A stretch of 5,466 bases of DNA from Nitrospira sp. (GTDB lineage Bacteria > Nitrospirota > Nitrospiria > Nitrospirales > Nitrospiraceae), in assembly GCA_015904075.1 (NCBI GenBank), contig JABMDH010000097.1, positions 1-5,466 on the forward strand. The letters run 5' to 3'. The notes beneath the pieces are model-generated. The model was not told the DNA's origin. It made no database searches and saw nothing but the letters and a program-made list of their open reading frames with translations. Below, piece by piece: positions 1-4,988 of this stretch. A program made the position numbers and the translations under genes. Position 1 is the stretch's first letter. Each line of letters begins with the position of its first letter.

Positions 1-234
1 CCTCGCGTCCGCATCGACAAGCTGATTGAACGGCACAAAGTGCTTCAGCACTATTATCATAACGAGTGGGTGCATCTCGTCGCACTCGACCCTGAAGATC
101 AGGTATGGTATCGATACCGTCCCGATGGAACGTGGGCGCATGTGACACTGGATAGACCCCGAACGATTGAGAGTGGAGCCGCACCCGGTCAACCTGCTTC
201 GTTTCAGTCTGGATCTGATGTGTCATCGTCTTGA
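1..234 (+). CDS. dabA: DabA-like (DUF2309) inorganic carbon transporter subunit, C-terminal end only
   Basis: The reading frame is open from base 1 and stops at TGA 232-234, giving 77 residues of a protein whose start lies upstream. The readable part has the pattern ERHKVLQHYYHNEWVHLVAL followed by DPED and then a W-x-R-x-R-x-D-G-T-W stretch. This resembles my memory of the C-terminal end of DUF2309 proteins (RHPV-type motif, then NEW-x-x-LxAxDP). DUF2309 is DabA, a zinc-binding, beta-carbonic-anhydrase-like cytoplasmic protein that pairs with the membrane protein DabB to accumulate bicarbonate at the expense of the ion gradient. The catalytic zinc ligands would lie upstream and cannot be checked. 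The last ~25 residues (Ser/Gly/Pro-rich) look like a disordered tail. The PII-like gene 25 bases downstream supports the assignment, since DAB operons often carry one. The family call is by recognition, not by search. Confidence 0.7.
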   Translation, partial: PRVRIDKLIERHKVLQHYYHNEWVHLVALDPEDQVWYRYRPDGTWAHVTLDRPRTIESGAAPGQPASFQSGSDVSSS

Positions 235-245
235 ACTGTAGTTGG

Positions 246-252
246 AAAGGAG
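246..252 (+). promoter_or_regulatory. Shine-Dalgarno site of the PII-like gene
   Basis: AAAGGAG at 246-252 lies 7 bases before ATG 260. It decides the start: the in-frame TTG at 242 would lie upstream of this site and cannot be served by it, so the six extra codons from 242 are not translated from there. Confidence 0.75.
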
Positions 253-259
253 CGTATCG

Positions 260-598
260 ATGAGTTTTGCGTTACATCCGATGAAGGAAATTCGCGTGGT
301 CGTCGCCGGAGAACACCGGGCCTTCGTCACTGATGTGTTGGACCGAGTCAAAGCCACCGGCTATACCATCATCGGAAATGTATCCGGGAAGGGCCACCAT
401 AGCGTACGCGAGGCGCACTTCATGTTCAGCGAGCAGGAAAGCCTGGAAATGATTATGACCGTCGTCCCCGAAGACAAAGTGGAACCAATCCTGGCGGGAC
501 TTCGGCCGCTCTTCGAACGGCATTCGGGTGTCATGTTCGTGGCTGACGTCGCTGTCAGCCGGCAGGAATATTTCGGCAAGAAACGCGAGGGGCTTTGA
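260..598 (+). CDS. PII-like signalling protein linked to DAB carbon uptake
   Basis: This is a 112-residue cytoplasmic protein with the PII (GlnB-like) ferredoxin fold pattern. An N-terminal strand (KEIRVVVAG, 9-17) is followed by a helix (about 19-33), a second strand and a short loop with GKGHH (43-47). Then come the strand LEMIMTVVP (62-70), a second helix (EDKVEPILAGLRPLF, 71-85) and the closing GVMFVADVAVSR (90-101), which matches the G-K-I-F-V-x-D-V end of PII proteins. The T-loop is much shorter than in GlnB/GlnK and has no tyrosine in it for uridylylation, so this is not a classical nitrogen regulator. PII-like proteins next to carbon transporters (SbtB, CPII) bind adenine nucleotides and in some cases bicarbonate. 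By position I infer that this one senses carbon or energy state and modulates the DabA/DabB complex. It follows the dabA-like gene by 25 bases, probably in one transcript. The family is fairly certain; the ligand is inference. Confidence 0.82.
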   Translation: MSFALHPMKEIRVVVAGEHRAFVTDVLDRVKATGYTIIGNVSGKGHHSVREAHFMFSEQESLEMIMTVVPEDKVEPILAGLRPLFERHSGVMFVADVAVSRQEYFGKKREGL

Positions 599-712
599 CC
601 AAAAGCCACCACAGACTTAGCACCGTCTGGTACGCACCCGAAAACGATGACGGCTCAAGGCTTTGGGAGTTCATGCTGAGCTGGCATGTTGCGAGATTGA
701 CCCTGCACTCGT
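599..712. other. Intergenic gap between convergent genes
   Basis: This 114-base gap lies between the PII-like stop and the stop of the DUF2490 gene. It has only weak 5-bp inverted repeats, such as CAGAC/GTCTG near 610-630 and CATGC/GCATG near 672-690. Neither has a T-tract, so no terminator is called. Confidence 0.4.
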
Positions 713-1471
713 TCAAAAATCAAGAAACAGATTCACCGAGAGAATGTGATTCATACCATCGATGGTCGCTCTGTTGATGTATTGATTCATGTACCCGATT
801 TCGACCAACACCGGTGGTAGCACCCGATAGCCAACCCCGGCAAAACCACGGTTTTGATCGAAGCCCTGCCTGGCGTTCCAATTCGTATCGTTCAGATTGA
901 CAAAGACTTCATCCCATCCCACGAGACTCACAGGTTGATAAAAAGGAAGCGGCCAGTTGAGCTTGAACATCTGACGAAATCGTCCACCGGTCTCGCCTCC
1001 GTTGCTTTGCCAACGCTGTTCAAATCGTGATCGGCTGGTGAACTCTCCGATGGGGGTCTGCCCTTTCCACATATATTGTTGCCAGAACCGGTCTTCGTGG
1101 ATGTTGTCGCCGGCTGCAACGAAGTTGAAGGTATGGGCATACCCTATCCATAGTGAAGAGTGCTCGGTCACGGCATAGCCGATTCCCGGACGTATCAACA
1201 ACTGATCCATGTCCTCGCCCTCTTCTCGCGCACGAGGCTGGACTTCCATCGACCAGCGGAATGGCTTGAGACTGGGATCGATCCCCCCCAAGTTGCCTCG
1301 TGCCGTCACATTGCCCCAGATTCGAAAGTCATCCGCCAGTTCGGCCCAGGCGTTCGTCGATGCAAACGGTGACAGGCCGCATGCAAGAATCGTCAGGATA
1401 AGACAGAGGGCTCTCATGAGATTACTAGCGCACGGCTTGATTGAATACCAGCATTTCGTCGATGCCTTCAT
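713..1471 (-). CDS. DUF2490 family exported protein, probable outer-membrane beta-barrel
   Basis: The protein has 252 residues if started at ATG 1471 (read leftwards). AAGAGGA lies 9 bases upstream of that codon. An alternative ATG at 1417 gives a neater 25-residue signal peptide (MRALCLILTIL... ending AWA before ELADDF), but has no visible Shine-Dalgarno site. With the longer start the signal peptide has an unusually long 18-residue, cysteine-containing front. The mature part resembles DUF2490: FRIWGNVTARG, then PRAREEGEDMDQLLIRPGIGY, W-IGYAHTFNF, a FEQRW strand, and alternating hydrophobic strands to the end. It finishes in LFLDF; a terminal phenylalanine is typical of proteins inserted by the BAM machinery. 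The molecular function of the family is unknown. It is transcribed alone, convergent with the DAB/PII pair and divergent from the NTF2-like genes. I see no clear terminator after it. Confidence 0.75.
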   Translation of the reverse strand: MKASTKCWYSIKPCASNLMRALCLILTILACGLSPFASTNAWAELADDFRIWGNVTARGNLGGIDPSLKPFRWSMEVQPRAREEGEDMDQLLIRPGIGYAVTEHSSLWIGYAHTFNFVAAGDNIHEDRFWQQYMWKGQTPIGEFTSRSRFEQRWQSNGGETGGRFRQMFKLNWPLPFYQPVSLVGWDEVFVNLNDTNWNARQGFDQNRGFAGVGYRVLPPVLVEIGYMNQYINRATIDGMNHILSVNLFLDF

Positions 1472-1550
1472 GGTCACCATTCCTCTTGTTACGGATAGAC
1501 GCCTCGCCACAAAACCTGTTTCGTGGACGGACAATGACCCAACAATCTTC

Positions 1551-1567
1551 CTCATTTGGAAAATGAG
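1551..1567. promoter_or_regulatory. Short palindrome, possible operator upstream of the DUF2490 gene
   Basis: CTCATTT at 1551-1557 and AAATGAG at 1561-1567 form a perfect 7-bp inverted repeat with a 3-base centre. It lies about 80 bases upstream of the DUF2490 start (1471), in the gene-poor divergent region. The symmetry fits a dimeric regulator's binding site, but it could be chance. Confidence 0.25.
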
Positions 1568-1786
1568 CGGCAGAACCCTAACATAGTCGCCATTTGTAAG
1601 GCTAGATCCGCTCACCATCGTCCCGCGCGACTGACAATATTTTCCTGAGACGCCTCCGCACTCGTTTCTCCTGTGTAACTCCCTATCCCTCCATATCTTG
1701 ATTCTGCAGCCAGAAATCGTCACTCGATCACGCACCGGCATGCCATTGAAGTCCTCACATTCTCAATGATTGGAGGATTAAAGAAC

Positions 1787-1852
1787 ATGACCGTTTATGC
1801 CGATACTGGTACGGTTATGCTGATCCATTCCACGACAGCATTCTCATTTTGA
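1787..1852 (+). CDS. Possible leader peptide or small ORF, 21 residues
   Basis: ATG 1787 is preceded by TTGGAGGA with GGAGGA at 1772-1777 and a 9-base spacer, a better ribosome site than that of the following gene. The frame reads MTVYADTGTVMLIHSTTAFSF and stops at TGA 1850-1852, 46 bases before the NTF2-like gene. An in-frame ATG at 1766 would extend it by 7 residues. I recognise no family and no amino-acid run typical of attenuators. It may be a translated leader or a chance frame under a chance GGAGGA. Confidence 0.25.
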   Translation: MTVYADTGTVMLIHSTTAFSF

Positions 1853-1898
1853 AGATGTGCCGCGTGTGGTCAATCCTTAAGAAGGGAAAGACTCCATC

Positions 1899-2783
1899 AT
1901 GAAAGCACTGCCTCTGCTTCTGGCACTTCTTGTCACTCCCATGCTGTGCCTTGCGGAGGTGCCTCAACACACTGAGGTCTGCGTCGCAGCCAGTAAAGAT
2001 GATATCGCCGCCTTGTTCAACCGATGGAATGCGGCCATCAAGACCGGCGATCCTCAACAGGTGGTTGCGAACTATGCGGAGAAATCCGTCTTGCTGGCTA
2101 CGGTGTCTAGTAAGCCACGCCTGACGCCTAGTGAAAAAGAGGATTACTTCCAGCACTTTTTGAGGAATCAGCCTGAAGGACACATTGATTCTCGCACCAT
2201 CGAGCTCGATTGCAATACAGCAATCGATGAAGGTCAGTATTCGTTTCTCTTCAAGACAACCGGGACGACGATAAAAGCCCGGTACACTTTCATCTATAAG
2301 TGGAATGGCAAACAATGGCTGATTATCAGCCATCACTCATCCAAAGTGCCGTCCGAGCAAGCCCCGCTTGAGGATCCGCCCCATACCATCGCTCAACATT
2401 CTGAAGTCTGCGTGGCAGCCGATGATCAAAGCATCATTGCCTTGTCTGATCGATGGAAGGAGTCTATCGAAAGTGGCAATGCCCACAGAGTCATGACCAA
2501 TTACGCAGCGAGGTCCGTACTACTCCCCCTGTCTTCGACTACTCCTCGCCTGACACTTGACGACAACGAAGATTATTACCGCCACTTCCTGAAAGATCGC
2601 CCGCTGGTACACGTCCATTCCCGCATCATCGAAATCGATTGCAATACGGCGATCGATGAGGGTCTCTACGCGTTTAACTTCCAAAAAACCGGAACCATTG
2701 TGAATGCCAGGTACAGCATCGTCTATAAGTGGGACGGCCTGCAGTGGCTGATCACCAGCGATCATTCTTCTCTCGTCCCGTAA
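1899..2783 (+). CDS. Exported protein with two tandem NTF2-like (SnoaL / SgcJ-EcaC-type) domains, copy 1
   Basis: The protein has 294 residues. A Sec signal peptide occupies residues 1-19 (charged MK, hydrophobic core, cleavage likely after LCLA), so the product should be periplasmic or secreted. Two NTF2-like domains follow at residues 24-151 and 167-294, joined by a 15-residue Pro-rich linker. Each starts with H-x-E-V-C-V-A-A, has a helix ending in RW, then NYA, RLT, EDY, HFL, the invariant DCNTAIDEG, ARY, and YKW-x-G-x-QWLI, and ends in S-x-HSS-x-x-P. This pattern fits the SgcJ/EcaC, DUF4440 and CaMKII-association-domain group of small alpha+beta cone folds, whose members are enzymes, binding modules or oligomerisation domains. 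Substrate and activity are unknown. The domains are about 55% identical by hand count. Two cysteines per domain (fifth residue and the DCNTA motif) could pair in the periplasm. The ribosome site is GAAGGGAAAG at 1881-1890. The paralogous gene follows downstream. Confidence 0.85.
   Translation: MKALPLLLALLVTPMLCLAEVPQHTEVCVAASKDDIAALFNRWNAAIKTGDPQQVVANYAEKSVLLATVSSKPRLTPSEKEDYFQHFLRNQPEGHIDSRTIELDCNTAIDEGQYSFLFKTTGTTIKARYTFIYKWNGKQWLIISHHSSKVPSEQAPLEDPPHTIAQHSEVCVAADDQSIIALSDRWKESIESGNAHRVMTNYAARSVLLPLSSTTPRLTLDDNEDYYRHFLKDRPLVHVHSRIIEIDCNTAIDEGLYAFNFQKTGTIVNARYSIVYKWDGLQWLITSDHSSLVP
1968..2351 (+). repeat. NTF2-like domain unit 1
   Basis: This is the first of four homologous 128-codon units. 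By hand count its protein is about 66% identical to unit 3 but only about 55% to unit 2 in the same gene. It keeps the SHHSS ending and both conserved cysteines. Confidence 0.8.
2397..2780 (+). repeat. NTF2-like domain unit 2 (most divergent)
   Basis: This unit starts exactly 429 bases after unit 1. It is the most divergent copy: the SHHSS motif reads SDHSS, VSS-x-P becomes SSTTP, and the usual TGD after the first helix is SGN. Both cysteines and DCNTAIDEG are kept. Confidence 0.8.
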
Positions 2784-2811
2784 CCCTGCGTCCGTACCGT
2801 CTGATGGGAAA

Positions 2812-2829
2812 CCTGGCACAGTTGCCAGG
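2812..2829 (+). terminator. Hairpin after the first NTF2-like gene
   Basis: CCTGGCA (2812-2818) and TGCCAGG (2823-2829) form a perfect 7-bp stem with a 4-base loop, 28 bases after the stop codon. No T-tract follows (ATATACCCTCCC), so it is either a weak terminator or an mRNA 3'-end structure. Confidence 0.45.
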
Positions 2830-2902
2830 ATATACCCTCCCTCCCTTTCATCAGAACACCGCTCGCGGAATGCACCCCCTACTTTTGATGTTTCCAGCCT
2901 AG

Positions 2903-2932
2903 TTGAGAATTATCCACACTCGAATCTATACT
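2903..2932 (+). promoter_or_regulatory. Sigma-70-type promoter of the second NTF2-like gene
   Basis: TTGAGA (2903-2908) and TATACT (2927-2932) are separated by 18 bases, close to the TTGACA/TATAAT consensus. The predicted start is near 2939, leaving a leader of about 90 bases before ATG 3029. It lies after the hairpin of the upstream gene, so the second gene can be transcribed on its own. Confidence 0.55.
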
Positions 2933-2957
2933 ACCCTCCGTTATAGCGGCTTATTGT

Positions 2958-2981
2958 GGGCGTTGAGATACAACATCGCCC
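2958..2981 (+). promoter_or_regulatory. Possible leader hairpin of the second NTF2-like gene
   Basis: GGGCG (2958-2962) can pair with CGCCC (2977-2981), with two further pairs inside after one mismatch. It lies within the predicted 5' leader. It is short and could be chance; no riboswitch class is recognised. Confidence 0.2.
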
Positions 2982-3028
2982 ATACTCTGAAAGGCATTCA
3001 TTACTCAGCGTCCGAGGGAGGATCTTTT

Positions 3029-3961
3029 ATGAGAAGATTGGTTTTGCTCCTGGCCATGATCGCTGTTCCCATGGTGAGCTACGCGGCAGAACAGAACGCA
3101 GATCCCCCCGCTAAACCCTTGCACGTGGTTCCCAAACATGCGGAGCTGTGTATCGCGGCCACTGAGGAAGACATTGCTGCCTTGTTCGACCGCTGGAACA
3201 CCTCGCTTCAAACCGGCGATGTGCACAAAGTCTCAGCCAATTACGCCCCACGATCGCTCCTATTGCCGACCGTATCGAGCCGGCCCAGGCTTACGGCCGC
3301 CGACAAAGAGGACTATTTTCACCATTTTCTGGAGAACTACCCGGTAGGCCGTATCGACTCGCGCGAAATCGAAATCGATTGCAATACGGCCATTGATGCG
3401 GGGCTCTACACCTTCACCTTCCAAAAAACCGGAAACACTGTCAAAGCCCGTTATACCTTTACCTACAAATGGGATGGCAAACAGTGGTTGATTACCAGCC
3501 ACCATTCGTCCGCGCTACCCACGGCGGATGCGCCCCCGGAGCACGTGCACCAGGCCGTTCCACAGCATTCTGAACTGTGCGTGGCCGCCACTGAGGAAGA
3601 CATTGCTGCCTTGTTCGACCGCTGGAACACCTCGCTTCAAACCGGTGATCCGCACAAAGTCTCGGCCAATTACGCACCGACATCGATCTTACTGCCAACG
3701 GTGTCGAGCCGGCCGCGGCGCACTGCCCTCGACAAAGAGGACTATTTTCACCATTTTCTGGAGAACCGCCCGGTCGGCCGCATCGACTCGCGCGAAATCG
3801 AAATCGATTGCAATACAGCGGTCGACGCGGGCCTCTACACCTTCACCTTCCAGAAAACCGGCGCCAGCGTCAAAGCCCGCTACACCTACACCTACAAGTG
3901 GGACGGCAAACAATGGCTGATTACCAGCCACCATTCGTCCACTGTACCTCCAAAAGAATGA
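3029..3961 (+). CDS. Exported protein with two tandem NTF2-like (SnoaL / SgcJ-EcaC-type) domains, copy 2
   Basis: The protein has 310 residues. The start is ATG 3029 because GGAGGA (3017-3022) lies 6 bases upstream and a signal peptide begins there: MRR, a hydrophobic core, cleavage after SYA or SYAA (19-20). The frame is open back to 2903, but that part covers the promoter and leader. A short Pro-rich stretch leads into domains at residues 37-164 and 180-307, about 89% identical to each other by hand count (14 differences in 128). Both keep the C-x-AA start, RW, GD, NYAP, VSSRP, KEDYFHHFLEN, DCNTA, ARYT, YKWDGKQWLITSHHSS pattern. This makes it a tandem-duplicated relative of the upstream gene, with the same 143-codon period and matching linkers. 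Export suggests periplasmic action; the reaction or ligand is unknown. It probably has its own promoter (2903-2932) and is followed by a strong hairpin. Confidence 0.86.
   Translation: MRRLVLLLAMIAVPMVSYAAEQNADPPAKPLHVVPKHAELCIAATEEDIAALFDRWNTSLQTGDVHKVSANYAPRSLLLPTVSSRPRLTAADKEDYFHHFLENYPVGRIDSREIEIDCNTAIDAGLYTFTFQKTGNTVKARYTFTYKWDGKQWLITSHHSSALPTADAPPEHVHQAVPQHSELCVAATEEDIAALFDRWNTSLQTGDPHKVSANYAPTSILLPTVSSRPRRTALDKEDYFHHFLENRPVGRIDSREIEIDCNTAVDAGLYTFTFQKTGASVKARYTYTYKWDGKQWLITSHHSSTVPPKE
3137..3520 (+). repeat. NTF2-like domain unit 3
   Basis: This unit is nearly identical to unit 4 at DNA level over long blocks. Examples are the stretch from 3161 to about 3218, the block starting GACAAAGAGG at 3302, and the block starting ATCGACTCG at 3353. 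Each recurs exactly 429 bases later. Confidence 0.85.
3566..3949 (+). repeat. NTF2-like domain unit 4
   Basis: This is the second copy in the gene, offset 429 bases from unit 3. Differences are mostly single substitutions (for example RLT to RRT, ENYP to ENRP). No frameshift or gap is seen, so the repeat is under protein constraint. Confidence 0.85.
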
Positions 3962-3973
3962 CCCGCTATTAAT

Positions 3974-4013
3974 CCTCTGCCACCCATGCTATCACCAGCA
4001 TGGGTGGCAGAGG
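3974..4013 (+). terminator. Strong hairpin after the second NTF2-like gene
   Basis: CCTCTGCCACCCATGCT (3974-3990) pairs perfectly with 3997-4013 to give a 17-bp stem with a 6-base loop (ATCACC), 12 bases after the stop codon. One wobble and one A-T pair can extend it outwards. The following bases (GTCGTTCGATACC) are not a T-tract. The position suggests a transcription terminator or mRNA-stabilising structure. Confidence 0.7.
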
Positions 4014-4246
4014 GTCGTTCGATACCCTGTTGCTCCAGATCATCACCTAGCCCCTTCCATTCGCCTGATGGAATCGACAGAGCCCATTGAGGCATTCGAA
4101 ATCTTCTCGGCTGACAATCTACTAACTGCTTACATTCATGGATCGTATGTGTTTCTTTATGAGGGACCCCCTCCATTTGGGGCATTGTGGAATGACCGGC
4201 AGTTCGGCGATAAGTATCCCCACGACGCAATCGGGGTCCGACTGCC
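4014..4246. other. Intergenic stretch before the small hypothetical gene
   Basis: Together with the hairpin this makes about 285 bases without a convincing gene. A frame starting at 4068 turns into Ser/Cys/Thr-rich low-quality sequence where it overlaps the better frame at 4247. A weak promoter candidate (TTGTGG, 18-base gap, GATAAG, roughly 4185-4215) may serve the downstream gene. Confidence 0.35.
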
Positions 4247-4471
4247 ATGCCACAGATTCTCAACTGTAGTGAATATGCCAACGACGACGAAGTGCATTAT
4301 CTCACAACCCTCTTGCTCTACCACCTGGTCGAACGGTGCGGGGGACAATTGCAATTCAGTGTGCAGGACGTCCAACAGATCCGTGAACGTCTCTCCAGCA
4401 AGATGGTCCAAATCCAGTTAGGGAATGACGTGCGGCTCCGCATTATCGACCGCGTCCCGGAATTGCAGTAG
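4247..4471 (+). CDS. Small conserved-looking hypothetical protein, 74 residues
   Basis: I do not recognise a family. The frame starts at ATG 4247; the nearest in-frame stop upstream is TAA 4211, with no other ATG between. It looks coding: third codon positions are mostly G or C, and composition is balanced. The protein has no signal peptide or membrane span. It appears to have a hydrophobic helix (DEVHYLTTLLLYHLVERCGG, residues 14-33), then FSVQDVQQIRERL (37-49), and two short strands (MVQIQLGN, VRLRIID) near the end. This would make a compact soluble alpha/beta protein. The ribosome site is weak (GGGG about 10 bases upstream). It is 88 bases before arfB with a hairpin between, so co-transcription is possible but not shown. 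Confidence 0.6.
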   Translation: MPQILNCSEYANDDEVHYLTTLLLYHLVERCGGQLQFSVQDVQQIRERLSSKMVQIQLGNDVRLRIIDRVPELQ

Positions 4472-4502
4472 TCCCTCCGCTCCAACCACACCCAATCCTG
4501 AT

Positions 4503-4524
4503 TCGCCATCGTCGCCGATGGTGA
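4503..4524 (+). terminator. Hairpin between the small gene and arfB
   Basis: TCGCCATCG (4503-4511) and CGATGGTGA (4516-4524) form a 9-bp stem with one G-T pair and a 4-base loop. It lies 31 bases after the small gene's stop and 35 bases before ArfB's likely start. No T-tract follows, so it may be a weak terminator or part of the arfB leader. Confidence 0.35.
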
Positions 4525-4559
4525 CTGTATCTCGATGACTACAGTACAGTATGGCAACT

Positions 4560-4970
4560 ATGCTGCGCATATCCTCGCACGTTGTTCTTCCAGATTCTGA
4601 AATCGAGATCCATGCCGTGCGGTCGCAGGGCGCGGGCGGGCAGCACGTCAACAAGGTGTCGACGGCTATTCATCTCCGCTTCGATATCAAATCCTCCTCC
4701 TTGCCGCCGTTCTACAAGGAAGAACTATTGAAGCTGCGGGACCACCGCATTTCTGAAGAGGGCGTCATCACGATCAAGGCGCAACAGCACAGATCGCAGG
4801 AACGAAACCGCGAAGACGCGCTTGAGCGGCTCAGTCTCTTAATTCACAGTGTCGCCATCCCGAAGAAGAAGCGGAAACCGACGAAGCCAACGAAAGGCTC
4901 CCAGAATAGGCGAATCGAGGGGAAGAAACGGCAGGGACGATTGAAGCAGTTGCGGGGCACCATCGAATGA
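4560..4970 (+). CDS. arfB: Peptidyl-tRNA hydrolase ArfB (YaeJ), ribosome rescue factor
   Basis: ArfB releases nascent chains from ribosomes stalled without a stop codon in the A site, by hydrolysing peptidyl-tRNA. The 136-residue protein aligns end to end with E. coli YaeJ as I remember it: MLRISSHVVLPDSEIEI, then RSQGAGGQHVNK with the catalytic GGQ at 26-28, AIHLRFDI, a YKEELL helix, and IKAQQHRSQERNREDAL. It then has a linker and a basic tail (KKKRKPTKPTKGSQNRR and on, about residues 99-136). The tail normally lies in the empty mRNA entry channel, so both functional parts are intact. The domain for stop-codon reading found in RF1/RF2 is absent, as expected. ATG 4560 matches the family's first residue; ATG 4551 would add three residues. 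Neither has a clear Shine-Dalgarno site. The gene ends 18 bases before the convergent TPR gene. Confidence 0.93.
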   Translation: MLRISSHVVLPDSEIEIHAVRSQGAGGQHVNKVSTAIHLRFDIKSSSLPPFYKEELLKLRDHRISEEGVITIKAQQHRSQERNREDALERLSLLIHSVAIPKKKRKPTKPTKGSQNRRIEGKKRQGRLKQLRGTIE

Positions 4971-4988
4971 GTGTCAGAGCGGCGGCTT

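Larger units (their letters stand above)
1472..1898. other. Divergent intergenic region, about 430 bases
   Basis: This stretch separates the leftward DUF2490 gene from the rightward NTF2-like gene and should hold both promoters. The DUF2490 frame stays open up to 1741, but that extension is rich in Arg, Cys and Ser, resembles no protein I know, and lies upstream of the likely start. It contains a 7-bp palindrome (1551-1567) and a tiny frame with a good ribosome site (1787-1852). I see no convincing sigma-70 promoter pair on either strand. Confidence 0.45.

Noticed and set aside
595..777. Rightward 60-codon frame overlapping the PII-like stop
   Set aside because: It has a TTG start, odd composition and no family resemblance, and it runs into the opposite-strand DUF2490 gene.
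1209..1586. Rightward 125-codon frame across the DUF2490 start region
   Set aside because: It is antisense to the DUF2490 signal peptide and mature region, Arg/Ser-rich, with no family match.
1815..2336. Leftward 173-codon open frame
   Set aside because: It lies opposite NTF2-like unit 1, whose frame has a signal peptide and family motifs. The antisense product has no recognisable domain.
2520..3934. Three similar leftward open frames (2520-2819, 3260-3505, 3689-3934) opposite the NTF2-like genes, looking like a repeated protein family
   Set aside because: They are antisense shadows of the repeated domain units. Their similarity follows from the DNA repeat, and they lack ribosome sites or recognisable domains.
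1899..3961. CRISPR-like or mobile-element explanation for the repeats
   Set aside because: The repeats are long, in frame, protein-constrained and tandem at 429 bases. No short spaced repeats, transposase or terminal inverted repeats are present.
3892..4281. Leftward 129-codon frame over the 3' end of the second NTF2-like gene and the hairpin
   Set aside because: It spans a perfect hairpin and the opposite gene's end, and its composition is not protein-like.
4068..4421. Rightward 117-codon frame
   Set aside because: The first ~55 residues look acceptable, but the rest becomes Ser/Cys/Thr-rich where it overlaps the better frame at 4247-4471 in another phase. There is no good ribosome site and no known domain. 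A frameshift joining the two is possible but unsupported.
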